Below are positions 7,924 to 17,058 of a DNA stretch of 64,000 nt, piece by piece. Within the stretch, counting starts at the first letter, position 1. Each line of letters begins with the position of its first letter. Position numbers and translations under genes: made by a program. The notes beneath the pieces are model-generated. The model was not told the origin of the DNA and did no database searches. It was given only the letters and a program-made list of their open reading frames with translations. This DNA comes from Rheinheimera sp. A13L (lineage in GTDB: Bacteria > Pseudomonadota > Gammaproteobacteria > Enterobacterales > Alteromonadaceae): positions 45,661-109,660 of the forward strand of contig NZ_AFHI01000011.1 of assembly GCF_000217935.1 (NCBI RefSeq), in the 5' to 3' direction.

Positions 7924-8799
7924 ATGAGGTCTTTTGTTTTGTTCAGGCAGGTTCTGGTAGTGGGCTTTGCGCTGTGCCTGTTGGCTTGTACCTCTGTGCC
8001 AAAGCCTGCATGGACAGCCGTAGACTTGCCTGCAGAACTTTCCGAAAGCTCAGGCCTGCTTTGTATTGGTGATGAATTTATCAGCTTTAATGACTCGGGT
8101 GGTTTGCCTCTGTTGTACAGGATAAACGCCGACGGGCGAATTCAGCAGCAATTGGAATTGTCGGTCAAAAATATTGACTGGGAAGCCATCACATCGGATG
8201 GCCAATTTCTCTATCTGGCTGACGCGGGCAATAATGCAGGTAAACGCTCAAGCTTACTGATCTACAAAGTACCGCTGGACTGGCGTTTGTTATCACAACC
8301 TTATCAGCCTGTGACTTTGGAAATCAGCTTACCTCGTCAAGGCGAGTTAAAAGCATATCAACACGATCTGGATTTTGAAGCTTTGGTGTATCAGCAGGGC
8401 GCTTTATGGCTGATCAGTAAAAGTTGGGCCAGCCAAAAGCCAGCGCTTTATCGGCTTGATCCCAGCTTAAAGTTTCAAGCCTTAGGGAAGGCTTTACCAC
8501 TGCAATCACCGGATTTTTTAGTAACAGACGCCAGTTTCAACAACAGTACTGAACACTGGTGGCTGGTGGGCTATACAGATCCACGCAAAGCCATTTGGGC
8601 CTATTTAACCAACTCAGGTTTTCAGGCGCAAATTGCCCGCTACGATAAAGAGTTTCAATTGCTGGAGGTGCAAACATTGCCAACACCAGGTCAGGTGGAA
8701 GGGCTATGTATAGATCAGCATCAGCAAATTTGGATCAGCGAAGAGGCGGGCAAACAAAAACCTGCGCGCTTGATTAAAACCGGCTTGAGCAGTCGATAG
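7924..8799 (+). CDS. Putative lipoprotein with a beta-propeller-like / esterase-like domain
   Basis: A 291-residue exported protein. A lipobox LLAC places the lipidated cysteine at residue 22. The body has repeated beta-strand blocks (SSGLLCIGDEFISFNDSGG, DWEAITSDGQFLYLADAGNN, WISEEAG) resembling SdiA-regulated/esterase-like propeller proteins. Substrate unknown. It follows the PH-domain gene by seven bases without an obvious ribosome site, so it may depend on upstream translation. A later start is unlikely because it would remove the lipoprotein signal. Confidence 0.65.
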   Translation: MRSFVLFRQVLVVGFALCLLACTSVPKPAWTAVDLPAELSESSGLLCIGDEFISFNDSGGLPLLYRINADGRIQQQLELSVKNIDWEAITSDGQFLYLADAGNNAGKRSSLLIYKVPLDWRLLSQPYQPVTLEISLPRQGELKAYQHDLDFEALVYQQGALWLISKSWASQKPALYRLDPSLKFQALGKALPLQSPDFLVTDASFNNSTEHWWLVGYTDPRKAIWAYLTNSGFQAQIARYDKEFQLLEVQTLPTPGQVEGLCIDQHQQIWISEEAGKQKPARLIKTGLSSR

Positions 8800-8833
8800 A
8801 CGGCGTCTGTTGTAGCCTGTTCGCTTTGGGTGC

Positions 8834-9715
8834 TTATTGAGACTGCTGTATAAATGTGATGATGTCATGTTGGTATGTTCTGCCCAATCCACCATGTCCC
8901 GCGCCGCTGACTTTCAAATGCTGGCTGCGAAATTTGTAGTGATGTTGCCGCAATCTGGACATCATTCGATCAGACATCTCACTGGAAGGCCACAATTCAT
9001 CGGCGGTCCCACTGATAAAAAGCACATCAGCTGTCATCTGTTCAACCGGGATCTTCGCCTGCTGATAGCGCTTTTGGTCTTGCATGGCTATCTCATAACC
9101 TCGGCGATAATCAGCTTGCATCAGAGCTGCCGCTGATTTCAGTGTAAAAGGAACAAAAGGTAAAGGCTGTTGCTGCCAGCTCCAGGACGAACTGGTGCTG
9201 TACCATTCAGGGCTGCCAAATACTGCATCACTGCCAACAACACTAATGACTGTGCTGAATTGATTAAACTTACTGGCCAGCACTAAAGCTAATTCAGCAC
9301 CTTTGGATACTCCGAGCATCGCCAGTTTTTCTGCCTTGATTGCAGGGTGTTCTGTTGTGCTGTTTATGGCTTCTATAATGCCGCTCAGTTCTATCCGGTC
9401 AAGCCCGGTTGGCGTACCAGGTAAGCCAAAATAGCCAATGACCAATAAAGCGAAACCGGCATCCAGATACTGTTGCCTTTCCTGAGTGCTGCGTGAGTTG
9501 GTCATAGACATTCCTCCCTCTGAGCCGCCTAAAAACACCAGTAAAGGGGCAGGATTGGTATGACTTGCAGTTGCAGGTAAATACAGCTGAGTTTGCACTT
9601 GCCCCTGATGAGACAACGGCCTGACAGCGGTAATTAGCTGTGGCAACTGACTAAGTATCAGCAACAGACTAGTCAGTAATGCGACAAGGATAAATTTTGA
9701 TGAACGGAAGAACAT
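8834..9715 (-). CDS. Alpha/beta hydrolase, BAAT / dienelactone-hydrolase-like, membrane-anchored or exported
   Basis: A 293-residue hydrolase. An N-terminal hydrophobic segment (about residues 8-22) acts as signal or anchor. The nucleophile serine sits in GVSKGAE (S137), a likely acid in GTADELW, and the histidine in GHGG, matching the C-terminal domain of acyl-CoA thioester hydrolase/BAAT-like proteins. The extracytoplasmic location makes an acyl-CoA substrate doubtful; an ester or peptide substrate is possible. I chose the ATG at 9715, preceded by AAGG at eight bases; the open frame also allows a TTG at 9742. Confidence 0.75.
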   Translation of the reverse strand: MFFRSSKFILVALLTSLLLILSQLPQLITAVRPLSHQGQVQTQLYLPATASHTNPAPLLVFLGGSEGGMSMTNSRSTQERQQYLDAGFALLVIGYFGLPGTPTGLDRIELSGIIEAINSTTEHPAIKAEKLAMLGVSKGAELALVLASKFNQFSTVISVVGSDAVFGSPEWYSTSSSWSWQQQPLPFVPFTLKSAAALMQADYRRGYEIAMQDQKRYQQAKIPVEQMTADVLFISGTADELWPSSEMSDRMMSRLRQHHYKFRSQHLKVSGAGHGGLGRTYQHDIITFIQQSQ

Positions 9716-9925
9716 ATAGTTTGCCTTAGATAAGATGATCAACAGACCTATTATTTCTAATTGAACAGCTGCAGACCACTGTGTTTTGTCACCTTAAGCT
9801 CATGACAAATGTCAGTATCCAGAGCCATAGTTCAGGTGATTGAGCGGCAAACCAGATGATGTGTTTGTAGGGCAGGAGAAAACAAAAAAAACTGGTCTTA
9901 ACTCTGTAATACCAGTGTATAAACG

Positions 9926-9954
9926 GCTGGCTTCAAGGCTTAACTGAAACCAGC
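9926..9954 (-). terminator. Possible terminator of the DUF5610 gene
   Basis: An imperfect hairpin (gctgg...ccagc, nine of ten pairs over the longer arms) lies about 30 bases after the stop, on the gene's strand. The following sequence is only moderately U-rich. Confidence 0.35.
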
Positions 9955-9985
9955 TTATCAGGAGTAGTTACAACAGCAGATAAAC

Positions 9986-10633
9986 TTACACTTTCAAAGA
10001 AAAGCGCAGTTCGCTGCCGGTATTGGCGGCAACTGATTCAGTTATATCTTGACCTTCAGTGGTTTTATCCGGGTTTAAAATCATTTCCCGGAATTTAGCG
10101 AAACCGTCCTGGATCAGTGAATAGGTGCTGTCAATGTCGTCAGCAACTTTTCCTTTCAGTACACCCAAACCATCCAGAATGCCGCGGGCATCTTCAAAGC
10201 CTTTGTCTACACCACCACCTACTAAAGCGATAAATTTATCCAGACGTTCTTCTTCTGGCATATCCGGGTTTTGTTCAGAAAACTTTTGGTAAAAAGCGGT
10301 CGCAAAACCAACGATGCGATCTGCCGTTGCTTGCGGTGAAGTATCTACACCACTGTTTTTAATTTTTTCAGCCGCATTAGGGCCAAATTCAGCTTCTAAT
10401 TCGCTGTTAATGCCTTCAAGCGCGGTTTTGTACAATAACTTCATCGAGTTATCGTCGTCACCTGTGCTGAGCTTCAGCTGGTTTTCCATAATGGTGGCAT
10501 TCAGCTTCTGCTTGTTCATGCGTGACGATTCGTAACCTGACAGTTTTTTCTCTTCAGTCGTTTCGCTGCTTTCTGCCGTTTTGCTGGCTGCAGCCTGAGC
10601 ATTTGACGAGCCGACACCGTTAACAGATGACAT
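9986..10633 (-). CDS. DUF5610 domain protein
   Basis: A 215-residue soluble, mostly helical protein without a signal peptide. After a low-complexity Ser/Ala/Glu-rich start of about 30 residues comes a conserved-looking region (KLNATIMENQLKLS, LLYKTALEGINSELE, SPQATADRIVGFA, GILDGLGVLKGKVADDIDSTY) that I recognise as DUF5610, known mainly from marine gammaproteobacteria. No function is established. It is a single-gene unit between the hydrolase gene and the cobalamin operon, with a well-placed ribosome site (AAAGGGAG). Confidence 0.75.
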   Translation of the reverse strand: MSSVNGVGSSNAQAAASKTAESSETTEEKKLSGYESSRMNKQKLNATIMENQLKLSTGDDDNSMKLLYKTALEGINSELEAEFGPNAAEKIKNSGVDTSPQATADRIVGFATAFYQKFSEQNPDMPEEERLDKFIALVGGGVDKGFEDARGILDGLGVLKGKVADDIDSTYSLIQDGFAKFREMILNPDKTTEGQDITESVAANTGSELRFSLKV

Positions 10634-10710
10634 AACACACTCCCTTTGGGCGTTAATGAGCTTCAGTATAGTTCTGACTAATCATGCTATCGGCCTGTGC
10701 TTAAATAACT

Positions 10711-11553
10711 TTAGGATTTTTTGGCAAAAAATTGCCGCGCCTTATCTATGTCGGCGCAAAGTTGCCGTACACCTTGCAGCATCCTGCTGCTGGTTCTGTG
10801 CACTAAGTCGGCATCTGGCTGGCTAAACTGTTGATATTTAACAGCGGGAATAGCAGGCCATCGGCTCCAGTCGAGTAAAGCCCGTGGCTCATTCACTGAC
10901 ACTGGCTGAATAATAAGTTGAGGTTGGCTGGCTACCACATGCTCTAAATTGACTTGCGGATAATCTCCTGTGGCGGTGGCAAAAGGATTGGTTGCACCAC
11001 AAAGTTCCAGTTGCTGCTGAGGCCAGGCATTTTGTGCCACTGTAGACAGAGGTTGTTGCCATAACTCATAAAAAACCACCACTTTAGCTTTTGAACTGTA
11101 GTTTTGGCGCAGCTCTGCAAGGCCTTGTTCCATCAATAAAGCTTGTTGTTCTGCTGCGTCTACTGCGCCTGTATGCTGGCCCAATATACGCAGTTCTTTG
11201 GCAATATCTGTCAGCTGCAAGGGGTTAGAGTCCACCACATTTAAACCAAACTGGCGCAGTTTATTCAGATCGGCGGGTGGATTGCCGTCTGTCCAGGCTA
11301 AAACCAGATCAGGTTTTAACGCCAGAATTTTCTCCACCTGCAATTGGTTATAGTTGCCCACCCTAGGGATGTTTTTCGCCTGCTGCGGATAATCTGCATG
11401 GTCAGTAGTACCGACTATTTTGTCACCCACCCCAATGCTGTAGAGCTGCTCTACCAGATGAGGGGAGAGTGCAATAATACGTTGAGCAGGTGCGGCTTGT
11501 GATTTTACTGCGAATAGCGCGCAGCAGCACAACACAATGTGTAGCACGTACAT
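10711..11553 (-). CDS. btuF: Cobalamin ABC transporter periplasmic binding protein BtuF
   Basis: A 280-residue periplasmic protein of the helical-backbone metal-receptor family that captures B12 after BtuB and delivers it to BtuCD. A signal peptide ends near VKSQA, followed by RIIALSPHLVEQLYSIGVGDKIVG, the typical BtuF opening, and LKPDLVLAW. The ATG at 11553 overlaps the btuR stop (TAATG), with GGAG ten bases upstream; an in-frame TTG lies two codons earlier. It is the last gene of the operon, separated from btuDC by five intervening genes. Identity is supported by the riboswitch-controlled operon. Confidence 0.92.
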   Translation of the reverse strand: MYVLHIVLCCCALFAVKSQAAPAQRIIALSPHLVEQLYSIGVGDKIVGTTDHADYPQQAKNIPRVGNYNQLQVEKILALKPDLVLAWTDGNPPADLNKLRQFGLNVVDSNPLQLTDIAKELRILGQHTGAVDAAEQQALLMEQGLAELRQNYSSKAKVVVFYELWQQPLSTVAQNAWPQQQLELCGATNPFATATGDYPQVNLEHVVASQPQLIIQPVSVNEPRALLDWSRWPAIPAVKYQQFSQPDADLVHRTSSRMLQGVRQLCADIDKARQFFAKKS

Positions 11554-12164
11554 TACCAATCTACTCCTTTTTGTACTTGTATTCCTGCATCAAAGGCATG
11601 TTTGATCGACTGTACTTCACTAACGGTGTCTGCCATTTCTATTAAAGTGCGGTGTGCTGCCCTGCCAGTGATCACCACATGTTGGGTAGAAGGCCTGTTG
11701 TTTAGTGCAGTGACTATCCGGTCTAAATCAATGTAATGGTAACTGACCATATAGGTCAGCTCATCAAGCAATACCAATTGAATAGTCTCGTCCTGTAAAA
11801 ACTGCTCTGCTTTAGCCCAGACCAATTCAGCGGCAGCAATATCTGCGGCTCTGTCCTGAGTATCCCAGGTAAAACCTGTATTCATCACTGCAAACTCAAC
11901 GCCGTGTTGTTGCAATAAGTTACGCTCCCCACAATCCCATGTGCCTTTAATAAATTGCGCTACCGCAGCTTTTAAGCCATGACCCACAGCGCGGGCCACA
12001 GTGCCAAAACCAGCTGTAGATTTGCCTTTGCCATTGCCGGTGATCACCAGGAGCAAAGCTTTGTCGGTACTGGCGGCGGCGATCCGGCTGTCGACCTGTT
12101 CTTTCAGTTTTTGCTGGCGTTTTTTATGGTTTTGCTGTTTTACATCTGTTTTTTGTTCAGTCAT
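11553..12164 (-). CDS. btuR: Cob(I)yrinic acid a,c-diamide adenosyltransferase (BtuR/CobO)
   Basis: A 203-residue cytoplasmic enzyme that transfers adenosyl from ATP to cob(I)alamin or earlier corrinoids. The P-loop GNGKGKST is at residues 43-50, followed by AVGHGLKAAVAQFIKG and LLDELTYM, typical of the CobA/CobO/BtuR type. The family's basic N-terminal tail is present. The start at 12164 (MTEQKTD) is preferred over an upstream in-frame extension because it matches family length and is preceded by a purine-rich GAAGAGAA. Last gene but one of the operon. Confidence 0.93.
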   Translation of the reverse strand: MTEQKTDVKQQNHKKRQQKLKEQVDSRIAAASTDKALLLVITGNGKGKSTAGFGTVARAVGHGLKAAVAQFIKGTWDCGERNLLQQHGVEFAVMNTGFTWDTQDRAADIAAAELVWAKAEQFLQDETIQLVLLDELTYMVSYHYIDLDRIVTALNNRPSTQHVVITGRAAHRTLIEMADTVSEVQSIKHAFDAGIQVQKGVDW

Positions 12165-12184
12165 ATAAGTTCTCTTCGGAAAAG

Positions 12185-12775
12185 TTAAAAGCCAGCGCTG
12201 CCGATACACTGCACCTGCCATGGGCTTTGCTCGTTATAACGGCTGATGCGGCTGACACTGCCATAGGCAATCGACAAGTGCTGTAGCCACAGGCTTTGTT
12301 GTAAATCAATATTTAATAAGGAGGCGAGCAGTACGCGGATCACGCCGCCATGCAGCAGCCATAACGCCTGTTTGTTTTGCTCCTTGCTATGGTGCTCAAA
12401 AGCCTGCAGAACACGCCGCTGAAACTGAATTAGAGATTCGCCTTCAGGTGGCGTTATAGCAAAAGGCTGTAACCAGAATTGTTGTTGCTCTGGCCAGTCT
12501 GGGCTTTGCTCGTCAAAAGGCACGCCATCCCATAAGCCAAAATTCATCTCTTTTAAATCGGGTTCACTATGAAGTTCCAGCTGCAAACGTTTTGCCTGCT
12601 GTTCAGCACTTTTACGACAGCGCTCTAAAGGCGAAGTCAGTATATGTTGATAAGTCTGCGCAGAAAGCCACGACAGGCAAGCAGGGGATGATTCCTTTAG
12701 CTGGACATCAGTCCAACCGTATAATGCCGCTGGGCCGACGACAGGGCCATGGCGCACTAAATCAATCTGCTGCAT
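12185..12775 (-). CDS. cobC: Alpha-ribazole phosphatase CobC (histidine phosphatase superfamily)
   Basis: A 196-residue phosphatase with the RHG catalytic motif (residues 8-10), a second arginine in SPLERCR, the acid region near EMNFGLWDG and the second histidine in LLHGGVIRVLL. Within this operon it most likely removes phosphate from alpha-ribazole-5'-phosphate, or from adenosylcobalamin-phosphate, in the lower-ligand branch. By sequence alone it could be another histidine phosphatase; the context decides. It overlaps cobU by 14 bases. Confidence 0.87.
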   Translation of the reverse strand: MQQIDLVRHGPVVGPAALYGWTDVQLKESSPACLSWLSAQTYQHILTSPLERCRKSAEQQAKRLQLELHSEPDLKEMNFGLWDGVPFDEQSPDWPEQQQFWLQPFAITPPEGESLIQFQRRVLQAFEHHSKEQNKQALWLLHGGVIRVLLASLLNIDLQQSLWLQHLSIAYGSVSRISRYNEQSPWQVQCIGSAGF

Positions 12776-13304
12776 CAGAGCCTCCTTTTAAATAAAGCGG
12801 TAAGCCGGCGGCAACAAAAATCACCTGATCACAGACTTTTGCCAGGTGCTGATTCAGCCAGCCTTGCTGATCAACAAAAACACGATTCAGCTCGCCGATG
12901 GGTACTAGCCCCATACCCACTTCATTGCTCACAAGAATGAGCTGGCCATTGAACTGACTTACAGCATCAGCTAACAGCTGGCGTACAAGAGTAAAATCCT
13001 GCTCTGGTTGATGATACAACTGATTATTCAACCAGAGTGTTAAACAATCGACCAGTACGGTCTGGCCGGAACCTGAGAGCTGCTGCAAAGCTTCAGTGAG
13101 TAATAAGGGGCATTCGAGCAACACCCAGTCTTTGGGTCTTTGCTGCTGGTGCAGTTTTATCCGAGCCGTCATTTCCGCATCAAAAGCTGTAGCTGTGGCC
13201 ATATAAGTGACGCTCTCTGATGATTTCGCCAGAGTTTCTGCCAGACTGGATTTACCACTGCGGGCGCCGCCCAAAATCAGAGTTTTTTTCACTGAGCTTT
13301 TCAC
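12762..13304 (-). CDS. cobU: Adenosylcobinamide kinase / adenosylcobinamide-phosphate guanylyltransferase CobU
   Basis: A 180-residue bifunctional enzyme that phosphorylates and then guanylylates adenosylcobinamide. The P-loop GGARSGKS is at residues 12-19. The guanylated-histidine segment KLHQQQRPKDW and VDCLTLWLNN follow, and VSNEVGMGLVP is the classic CobU signature. I chose the GTG at 13304, which overlaps the cobS stop (GTGA) and has GGAGG five bases upstream. An ATG at 13328 in the same frame has a poor ribosome site and would overlap cobS by 28 bases. Confidence 0.92.
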   Translation of the reverse strand: MKSSVKKTLILGGARSGKSSLAETLAKSSESVTYMATATAFDAEMTARIKLHQQQRPKDWVLLECPLLLTEALQQLSGSGQTVLVDCLTLWLNNQLYHQPEQDFTLVRQLLADAVSQFNGQLILVSNEVGMGLVPIGELNRVFVDQQGWLNQHLAKVCDQVIFVAAGLPLYLKGGSDAAD

Positions 13305-14083
13305 TGCATCCTCCACCAGATCAGCCATACCAGATATAAACTGAGTTCAGTCACTTGCTGAGCCGCCCCTAATAAATCGCCTGTGTACCCCTGTAGCTGA
13401 CTACGGTAATAAAAAAACAGCAAGGCAAAACACAAGATCAAGGTAACAACCAAAGACAAAGTTAAAGATAAAGGGAAGAAATACAAAAGCGGTAATACAA
13501 AAAGCCAGATCCAAAGCAAAGCTCGTTTTTGCAGCGAAGTTGCTATAGGTTTGGTTTTACTAAGCGCATCCAGCTGCTGGTAAGGCAGGACAAAAGTCAG
13601 GCTGACTGCGGTCGCGCGCGATAATCCAGCCACCAGCACTAAAGCCCAGATGGCTTGTGTCTCCAAAGCCAGCAGGCTTTGCCATTTGACTAAAAACACA
13701 GACAACAGCGTTACTACCCCATAAGTGCCCACTCTGCTGTCTTTCATAATTTCAAGCTTACGCTCGAAAGTAAAACCACCGCCTAAGCCATCAGCTGTAT
13801 CGGCCAGGCCATCTTCGTGGAAAGCGCCAGTCAGCACCAGTCCGGCCATTAAGGTCAACAACACGGCGATGGAAAAAGGCAGCAAATGGGTAGTAGCAGC
13901 CAGTACTAAAGCTTGCAGGGCGCCAAGTAATAATCCCACCAGACTTAAATAACGGCTGCTTTGATTCAACAGTTGTGGACTGTATGGCGTGGATTTGGGC
14001 ACTGGAATGCGGCTGAAAAATGACAAAGCCAGACAAAATAACTGCCATTGTCTGAGCGGCCACTGCAGCATCTGCCTGATCAC
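13301..14083 (-). CDS. cobS: Adenosylcobinamide-GDP ribazoletransferase (cobalamin synthase) CobS
   Basis: A 260-residue inner-membrane enzyme joining adenosylcobinamide-GDP to alpha-ribazole. The signature DGLADTADGLGGG and FERKLEIMKDSRVGTYG are present, with several hydrophobic segments. The GTG start at 14083 overlaps the cobT stop (GTGA) and has GGAG eight bases upstream; an ATG four codons downstream is an alternative. The stop in turn overlaps the cobU start, so the three genes appear translationally coupled. Confidence 0.93.
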   Translation of the reverse strand: MIRQMLQWPLRQWQLFCLALSFFSRIPVPKSTPYSPQLLNQSSRYLSLVGLLLGALQALVLAATTHLLPFSIAVLLTLMAGLVLTGAFHEDGLADTADGLGGGFTFERKLEIMKDSRVGTYGVVTLLSVFLVKWQSLLALETQAIWALVLVAGLSRATAVSLTFVLPYQQLDALSKTKPIATSLQKRALLWIWLFVLPLLYFFPLSLTLSLVVTLILCFALLFFYYRSQLQGYTGDLLGAAQQVTELSLYLVWLIWWRMQ

Positions 14084-15132
14084 TGGCTTACTCCGGTTTC
14101 GACCACTTGAGTCACGCCTGCATCAGCAAAACTTGCCATATCGTTGTAAAAACTGATGGCAGCTTTTACTAGTGGTACAGCCAGAGCAGCACCAGTGCCT
14201 TCGCCTAAACGTAAACCTAAATCCAGCAATACAGTGGCGTCCAAAGCTTTGAGCACAGCTTCATGGCCAGCTTCTGCACCCTTGTGAGCAAAAATTAAAT
14301 AATCACGGCAATCCGGAGCTATCTGACAAGCCAATAAAGCCGCCACCGAAACAATAAAGCCATCAATCAGCACAGGTTTTTTCAGCGCAGCAGCGCCTAA
14401 AATAGCGCCACACAGCTGGACTATTTCAAAGCCACCAAATTCAGCGAGTATCGACTGCGGATCTTTTGCATAAGGCCGCTGTAACGCCTGTTTTATCAAG
14501 GCCAGTTTTAATTCAAATTGCTCGTCGCTGATACCAGTGCCACGGCCGACACAAGTTTCAACCGGCAAATCAGTGGCAGCCGCCAGTAAAGCAGCAGCAC
14601 TGCTGGTATTGGCGATACCCATTTCACCCAAGAGTAATAAGTCGCAGCCAGCCATAATGTGTTGGTTGGCGACATGACGGCCTAAAGCCAAACCTGCTTC
14701 CACCTGAGCCATAGTCATGGCCGGGCCCTGGCTGAAATCTGCAGTGCCGCAGCCTAAAGATTGTTGGATTACACCTGTTGCATCTGGCAATGGTTTTACT
14801 ATTCCTGCATCCACCACAAAAAGCTCAATGCCATTAGTGCGGCAAAAACAGTTGGCGGCAGCGCCACCTGCCAAAAAATTCGACACCATCTGTTGGGTGA
14901 CTTCGCTTGGCGCTATGCTAAGCCCATGGCTATTGATGCCATGATCGGCGGCAAAAATCAGCAGCACGGGTTTATTCAGTGATAAGCGGCTTTTGCTTTG
15001 AATCAGCGCAAGCTGCAACGCCAAGTTCTCCAGCAGACCCAAAGCACCTGCTGGTTTGGTTTTTAAATTGATACGCTGCCGTATAGCTGGCGTTGCCGTT
15101 TTATCTAAAGCAGGGATCACGAAACTCATCAC
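14080..15132 (-). CDS. cobT: Nicotinate-nucleotide-dimethylbenzimidazole phosphoribosyltransferase CobT
   Basis: A 350-residue cytoplasmic enzyme that activates the lower-ligand base (for example dimethylbenzimidazole) with nicotinate mononucleotide to give alpha-ribazole phosphate. Family blocks are TKPAGALGLLE, IFAADHGIN, GEMGIANTSSAAAL and the C-terminal LRLGEGTGAALA carrying the catalytic glutamate. The start is GTG (15132) followed directly by ATG (15129); GGAG is eight bases before the GTG and eleven before the ATG. It lies 26 bases after btuC. Confidence 0.94.
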   Translation of the reverse strand: MMSFVIPALDKTATPAIRQRINLKTKPAGALGLLENLALQLALIQSKSRLSLNKPVLLIFAADHGINSHGLSIAPSEVTQQMVSNFLAGGAAANCFCRTNGIELFVVDAGIVKPLPDATGVIQQSLGCGTADFSQGPAMTMAQVEAGLALGRHVANQHIMAGCDLLLLGEMGIANTSSAAALLAAATDLPVETCVGRGTGISDEQFELKLALIKQALQRPYAKDPQSILAEFGGFEIVQLCGAILGAAALKKPVLIDGFIVSVAALLACQIAPDCRDYLIFAHKGAEAGHEAVLKALDATVLLDLGLRLGEGTGAALAVPLVKAAISFYNDMASFADAGVTQVVETGVSQ

Positions 15133-15158
15133 TGGCTGTACTCCATTTCAATCGGCAA

Positions 15159-16157
15159 TTAACCGCGACGGTATTTAAATAACATGGATAAAAAGAACAG
15201 GCTGCCGATGGCTGAAGTAAGGACGCCAATAGGTAACTCCTGATCGGGCAGAAGGATTCTGGATAAGGTATCCACTCCTGTTAAAAACACTGCTCCCAAC
15301 CAGACTGAACCCAATAACAAAGCCACGCTGGATAAACCAAATAAAGAGCGCACCAGATGAGGGATCATCAAACCAACAAAAGCTATACCGCCACAAAAAG
15401 CCACAATAGCAGCGCTGACGGCGGCACAAAGCAGCAAGATCACTAAACGCAAAGGCCGTACATTCACGCCCAAGCTGCGGGCGCTTTCGTCGCTTAATAC
15501 CAAAGCATCCAGTTGACGGCGATACAATAAACCCAGCAACAAAGTGATAAACACCAGAGGGCTGATCAAAGCCACATGAGTCAGACTGGCCTGACTTAAG
15601 CTGCCCATCAGCCAGAACATCACTCGGTTGGCAGCAAAAGGTTCAGATAAATACAACAAGGTCGTCGTTATGGCGCTCAGCATAAAACTGACAGCGACAC
15701 CACAAAGCAACAAGCTTTCCAATCGTTGCCAGCGACTGCTGGCGCCAATAAACAACACCAGAAATACCGCCAGCAAAGCACCAAAAAAAGCGAAGAGTGG
15801 AGTGAGTAGTTGCCATTGTGGCAGCACTATAGTGGCTATTGTTGCGCCTAAGGCTGCCCCTGACACTATGCCAAATAAATAAGGATCAGCCAGCGGGTTC
15901 CGGCTGGCGTTTTGCAGTAAGGCGCCACAAAGGGCTAAACCTGCTCCAGCCAATAAAGACAGCAATAATCTGGGAAAACGCAGTTGCCACAGTACTGTCT
16001 CTTGCATTTCATTCAGTGGCGCAAGGCCCAATAATCCGCTGGTAGCAATAGGGACCGAGCCTGTGCTTAATGCACAGAAGCACACCAGCAATAACAGGAC
16101 GAGCGCAAGCAAAAGACGCACAGGCAAAGGTAAAGTGGCTAATAAGGCTTTGCTCAT
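15159..16157 (-). CDS. btuC: Cobalamin ABC transporter permease BtuC (FecCD family)
   Basis: A 332-residue inner-membrane permease with about ten predicted helices. FecCD-family blocks are visible: LRFPRLLLSLLAGAGLALCGALLQNASRNPLADPYLFGIVSGA, in which the coupling region follows, and GGIAFVGLMIPHLVR. It moves B12 from BtuF into the cytoplasm with BtuD. It overlaps the upstream ATPase gene by four bases, the usual arrangement for a coupled pair. Confidence 0.93.
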   Translation of the reverse strand: MSKALLATLPLPVRLLLALVLLLLVCFCALSTGSVPIATSGLLGLAPLNEMQETVLWQLRFPRLLLSLLAGAGLALCGALLQNASRNPLADPYLFGIVSGAALGATIATIVLPQWQLLTPLFAFFGALLAVFLVLFIGASSRWQRLESLLLCGVAVSFMLSAITTTLLYLSEPFAANRVMFWLMGSLSQASLTHVALISPLVFITLLLGLLYRRQLDALVLSDESARSLGVNVRPLRLVILLLCAAVSAAIVAFCGGIAFVGLMIPHLVRSLFGLSSVALLLGSVWLGAVFLTGVDTLSRILLPDQELPIGVLTSAIGSLFFLSMLFKYRRG

Positions 16158-16939
16158 ACGTTGTCCTTATAGCCAAAACTGACGCGTGGGCAATCACCAA
16201 AAGGGTTTTGATCGATCAGACAAGGAATACGGAACACTTCTGTCAGCAGGTTTTGAGTCAGTACTTGTTCTGCCGTGCCGTCGGCCACCAGTTGGCCTTT
16301 GCTTAGCAGCAATAAACGGTCGCAGTAACGTGATGCCAGGTTTAAATCGTGAATGCTTGCGATGACGGTGACCTTCAGCGCCCTGGCAATACGCAGCACC
16401 TGATGCTGATAATACAAATCCAGATGGTTGGTCGGCTCATCCAGTAATAACAACAGGGGTTTTTGCATCACAGCGCGGGCCAGCAATACCCTTTGTTGTT
16501 CGCCTCCGGATAAATGGGCGAAGGAGTGACGTTCTTTATCAGCCAGCCCCACCAGTTCCAGGCTCTGTTTTAGTTGCTGTAGATCCTGTTCTGTGTTGGT
16601 TTGCCATAAAGCTTTATGGGGAATAAGCCCCATCAGCACCACATCAGCCACTGTTAAATCAAACAGAGGGCCAGAGAGCTGACTGACCAGCGCTACTTTG
16701 GCTGCAAGTTCAGATTGGCCAAAACGGTTAAGGGGCTGACCCTGAAATTTAATCTGGCCTGAAGAAGGTTGATATTCTTTTTGCAACAATCTGAGTAAGC
16801 TGGTTTTACCGGCGCCATTAGGGCCCAATAAACCAACAAATTGGCCTGCTTGAATAGCAAAAGTCAGCGCCATTAAAATCTGCTGCTGATCGATGTGCAA
16901 CTGCACGTGCTGAAATTCGATGACCGGGGTTTGGTCCAC
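16154..16939 (-). CDS. btuD: Cobalamin ABC transporter ATP-binding protein BtuD
   Basis: A 261-residue ATPase. Walker A GPNGAGKT is at residues 39-46, the signature LSGGEQQR near residue 143 and Walker B LLLLLDEPTNHLD follows. The start is a GTG with GGAG seven bases upstream. It is the first gene of the operon, about 120 bases after a cobalamin riboswitch, which distinguishes it from the similar haem or siderophore ATPases. Confidence 0.92.
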   Translation of the reverse strand: MDQTPVIEFQHVQLHIDQQQILMALTFAIQAGQFVGLLGPNGAGKTSLLRLLQKEYQPSSGQIKFQGQPLNRFGQSELAAKVALVSQLSGPLFDLTVADVVLMGLIPHKALWQTNTEQDLQQLKQSLELVGLADKERHSFAHLSGGEQQRVLLARAVMQKPLLLLLDEPTNHLDLYYQHQVLRIARALKVTVIASIHDLNLASRYCDRLLLLSKGQLVADGTAEQVLTQNLLTEVFRIPCLIDQNPFGDCPRVSFGYKDNV

Positions 16940-17005
16940 TGAAAAGCTCCATTATAAAACGGGCAGGGACCAGGAAATAGCAGCTAAAAAACTGCAAAGT
17001 TCCGG

Positions 17006-17027
17006 CACAGTGTAAGCCCGCACTGTG
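17006..17027 (-). terminator. Candidate expression-platform hairpin between the riboswitch and btuD
   Basis: A perfect seven-base stem cacagtg/cactgtg (17006-17012 with 17021-17027) lies in the leader downstream of the aptamer. A run of six U follows about 13 bases later in the transcript. It could act as the conditional terminator; a second hairpin gttgc/gcaac just upstream may compete with it. Confidence 0.45.
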
Positions 17028-17058
17028 TGTTGCAAAAAGTTGCAACGCCTGAGGTTTG

